Source: Marinobacter adhaerens HP15 | GTDB lineage: Bacteria > Pseudomonadota > Gammaproteobacteria > Pseudomonadales > Oleiphilaceae | Assembly: GCF_000166295.1 (NCBI RefSeq) | Contig: NC_017507.1 | Location: 1-64,000, forward strand | Direction of reading: 5' to 3' | DNA length: 64,000 nucleotides | Part shown: positions 62,353-64,000 of the stretch, one piece after another | How positions within the stretch are numbered: position 1 is the stretch's first letter | How the letters are laid out: each line of letters begins with the position of its first letter | The notes under the pieces: model-generated | The model's database searches: none | The model's input: the letters and a program-made list of their open reading frames with translations, nothing else | What the model was told of the DNA's origin: nothing | Translations under genes and position numbers: made by a program

Positions 62353-64000
62353 ATGTGTGGAATTGTAGGCGCAGTGAGCGCCGGAGACGTTACACCGTTT
62401 CTGTTGAACGGACTCAATACCCTCGAATACCGGGGTTATGATTCCGCCGGATTGGCGTTACTGAACGATGGCCTGCGGCGTGCGCGCGCCGTTGGACGAG
62501 TATCGGAGCTAGAGTCTCTTGTAGCACAGGACGCGCTGGCTGGTCGGTTGGGGATTGCGCACACACGCTGGGCCACGCATGGGGTGCCTGCCGAACGAAA
62601 TGCGCACCCTCATGTTTCCGGTGGACTAGCCGTGGTGCACAACGGCATTATCGAAAACTACGGTGAGCTTCGAGAGCAGTTGAAGGCTCTCGGTTATGAG
62701 TTCACCTCCGATACGGATACCGAGACCATTGCTCATCTGATCCAGGCGTACTTAGAAAGCAAACTTGGTAGCAGCTCCAACTCATTGTTTGGGGCCGTTC
62801 GTGAGGCCGTCAAGCACCTGAAAGGCGCCTTTGCGCTTGCCGTGATTCGCGAGGATGAGCCCGACACCCTTGTCCTGGCTCGCGAGGGCTCGCCTTTGAT
62901 GTTGGGTATTGGAAACGATGGGTACTTCGCGGCATCGGATGCGTCGGCGTTGGTTGGCGAAACGCGGCGGCTGATGTACCTGGAGAACGGCGATGTCGCC
63001 CAAATGACCCGTCAGGCTGTGACGATTGTGGACGGCAGCGGCCGCGCGGTTGAGCGTGAAGAAGTCATCTCGACAATAGCTGCCGATGCGGTGCAGCTGG
63101 GCGAATTTAACCACTACATGCAAAAAGAGATTTTTGAGCAGCCGCAGGCGCTGGGCAATACGCTTGAAATGCTCGGTGGTGTCGAGGGTGTGCAGGCTGG
63201 ATTGCTTGGCGCTGATGCTGAACAAACGCTCGATTTGGTGGATTCGGTTCTTATTTTGGCCTGCGGCACGTCGAGTTACGCGGGTATGGTGGCGCGCTAT
63301 TGGGTCGAGGCGATTGCCAGCATACCCTGTTCGGTCGAAATTGCCAGCGAATATCGGTACCGTCAGTCGGTGCCAAATGAACGTCAGCTGATCGTTGTTA
63401 TTTCTCAATCTGGTGAAACGGCGGATACGATTGCGGCGCTCGAGCATGCGAAAAGCCTTGGGCATCGGCACACGCTCGCCATCTGTAACGTGCCTGAGTC
63501 GGCTATCGTGCGGCAAGCGGCTTTGAGATTTATCACCCGGGCAGGGCCAGAAATTGGTGTAGCGTCCACGAAAGCATTTACCACGCAGCTTGCTACGTTG
63601 TTTTTGTTGACGCTTTTGCTGGCCAAAGCACGGGGAACCTTAGACGCCTCGGACGAACAGCGGTACCTGGGCGAGATACGACATCTGCCGGTCGCGGTCG
63701 AGAAGGTTTTGTCCTTGGAGCCAAGCATTCGCAAACTGGCTCAACGGTTCAGCCAAAAGCGGCACGCGCTATTCCTGGGTCGGGGCAGGCACTATCCCAT
63801 CGCGCTGGAGGGTGCTCTTAAGCTCAAGGAGATTTCCTATATTCACGCGGAGGCGTACCCGGCGGGTGAGCTTAAGCACGGTCCGCTGGCGTTGGTTGAT
63901 GATGACATGCCGGTGGTGGTCGTGGCACCAAATGATCAGCTGCTTGAGAAGCTCAAGGCGAACATGGAAGAGGTTCGTGCTCGAGGCGGGGAACTGTACG
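62353..64000 (+). CDS. glmS: Glutamine-fructose-6-phosphate aminotransferase GlmS (3' end outside window)
   Basis: The gene starts ATGTGTGGA (MCGIVGAV) with the catalytic Cys2 and continues in frame to the window end, giving 549 of about 610 residues. Motifs are intact: [49 protein letters not shown] and [12 protein letters not shown] in the glutaminase domain; [28 protein letters not shown] and STKAFTTQ in the first SIS domain; and [20 protein letters not shown] in the second. It makes glucosamine-6-phosphate and so supplies UDP-GlcNAc to the capsule sugars. A degenerate paralogue lies at 34943. Confidence 0.95.
   Translation, partial: MCGIVGAVSAGDVTPFLLNGLNTLEYRGYDSAGLALLNDGLRRARAVGRVSELESLVAQDALAGRLGIAHTRWATHGVPAERNAHPHVSGGLAVVHNGIIENYGELREQLKALGYEFTSDTDTETIAHLIQAYLESKLGSSSNSLFGAVREAVKHLKGAFALAVIREDEPDTLVLAREGSPLMLGIGNDGYFAASDASALVGETRRLMYLENGDVAQMTRQAVTIVDGSGRAVEREEVISTIAADAVQLGEFNHYMQKEIFEQPQALGNTLEMLGGVEGVQAGLLGADAEQTLDLVDSVLILACGTSSYAGMVARYWVEAIASIPCSVEIASEYRYRQSVPNERQLIVVISQSGETADTIAALEHAKSLGHRHTLAICNVPESAIVRQAALRFITRAGPEIGVASTKAFTTQLATLFLLTLLLAKARGTLDASDEQRYLGEIRHLPVAVEKVLSLEPSIRKLAQRFSQKRHALFLGRGRHYPIALEGALKLKEISYIHAEAYPAGELKHGPLALVDDDMPVVVVAPNDQLLEKLKANMEEVRARGGELY

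Overview
The window most resembles a chromosome segment from a marine gammaproteobacterium, close to Marinobacter or a relative. This placement is an inference from gene content: the COG3014/YcfL/CsgG-like trio, a Tad locus with an RsbU-type module, a fused TRAP permease with its own binding protein, and a Wzi-Wza-Wzb-Wzc capsule operon. No rRNA, tRNA or CRISPR array was seen.

Region 1 (1-2045) holds three overlapping envelope genes. Region 2 (2367-16161) is a Tad/Flp pilus locus on the + strand: Flp pilin, a frameshifted TadE-like gene, CpaB, secretin, TadZ, TadA, TadB, TadC, a TadD-like TPR lipoprotein, a small exported protein and a TadG-like protein. It runs directly into a partner-switching module (SpoIIE-type phosphatase, RsbW-like kinase, STAS protein) and two unrecognised small genes. 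No prepilin peptidase is present.

Region 3 (16.2-29.4 kb) is accessory DNA. It holds a photolyase/cryptochrome and then about 4 kb of gene-poor sequence with a family of inverted-terminus repeats, a duplicated gene fragment, an IS3-type transposase remnant, a MerR-like protein and several orphan ORFs. After that come a minus-strand metabolic cluster (AraC regulator, MAPEG, nitrilase, membrane proteins), a HipA/HipB pair in reversed order with operator-like repeats, and a frameshifted gene that may be a replication initiator.

Region 4 (29.4-34.7 kb, minus strand) is a TRAP-type transporter set and an EAL protein. Region 5 (34.9-64 kb, + strand) is a capsule/exopolysaccharide locus. It opens with a catalytically dead GlmS-like glutaminase-domain gene and a JUMPStart/ops element inside the start of wzi. 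Export genes wzi-wza-wzb-wzc follow, then the dTDP-rhamnose genes, a flippase, five glycosyltransferases, WecB, a pyruvyl transferase, an asparagine synthetase, a Wzy-like polymerase, an acyltransferase interrupted by a G10 tract (likely phase variable), a YdcF pseudogene, a WbpP/TviB pair for UDP-GalNAcA, and glmS running off the end. Together these predict an acidic polysaccharide containing rhamnose, GalNAcA (possibly amidated) and ManNAc, with pyruvyl and switchable acyl decoration.
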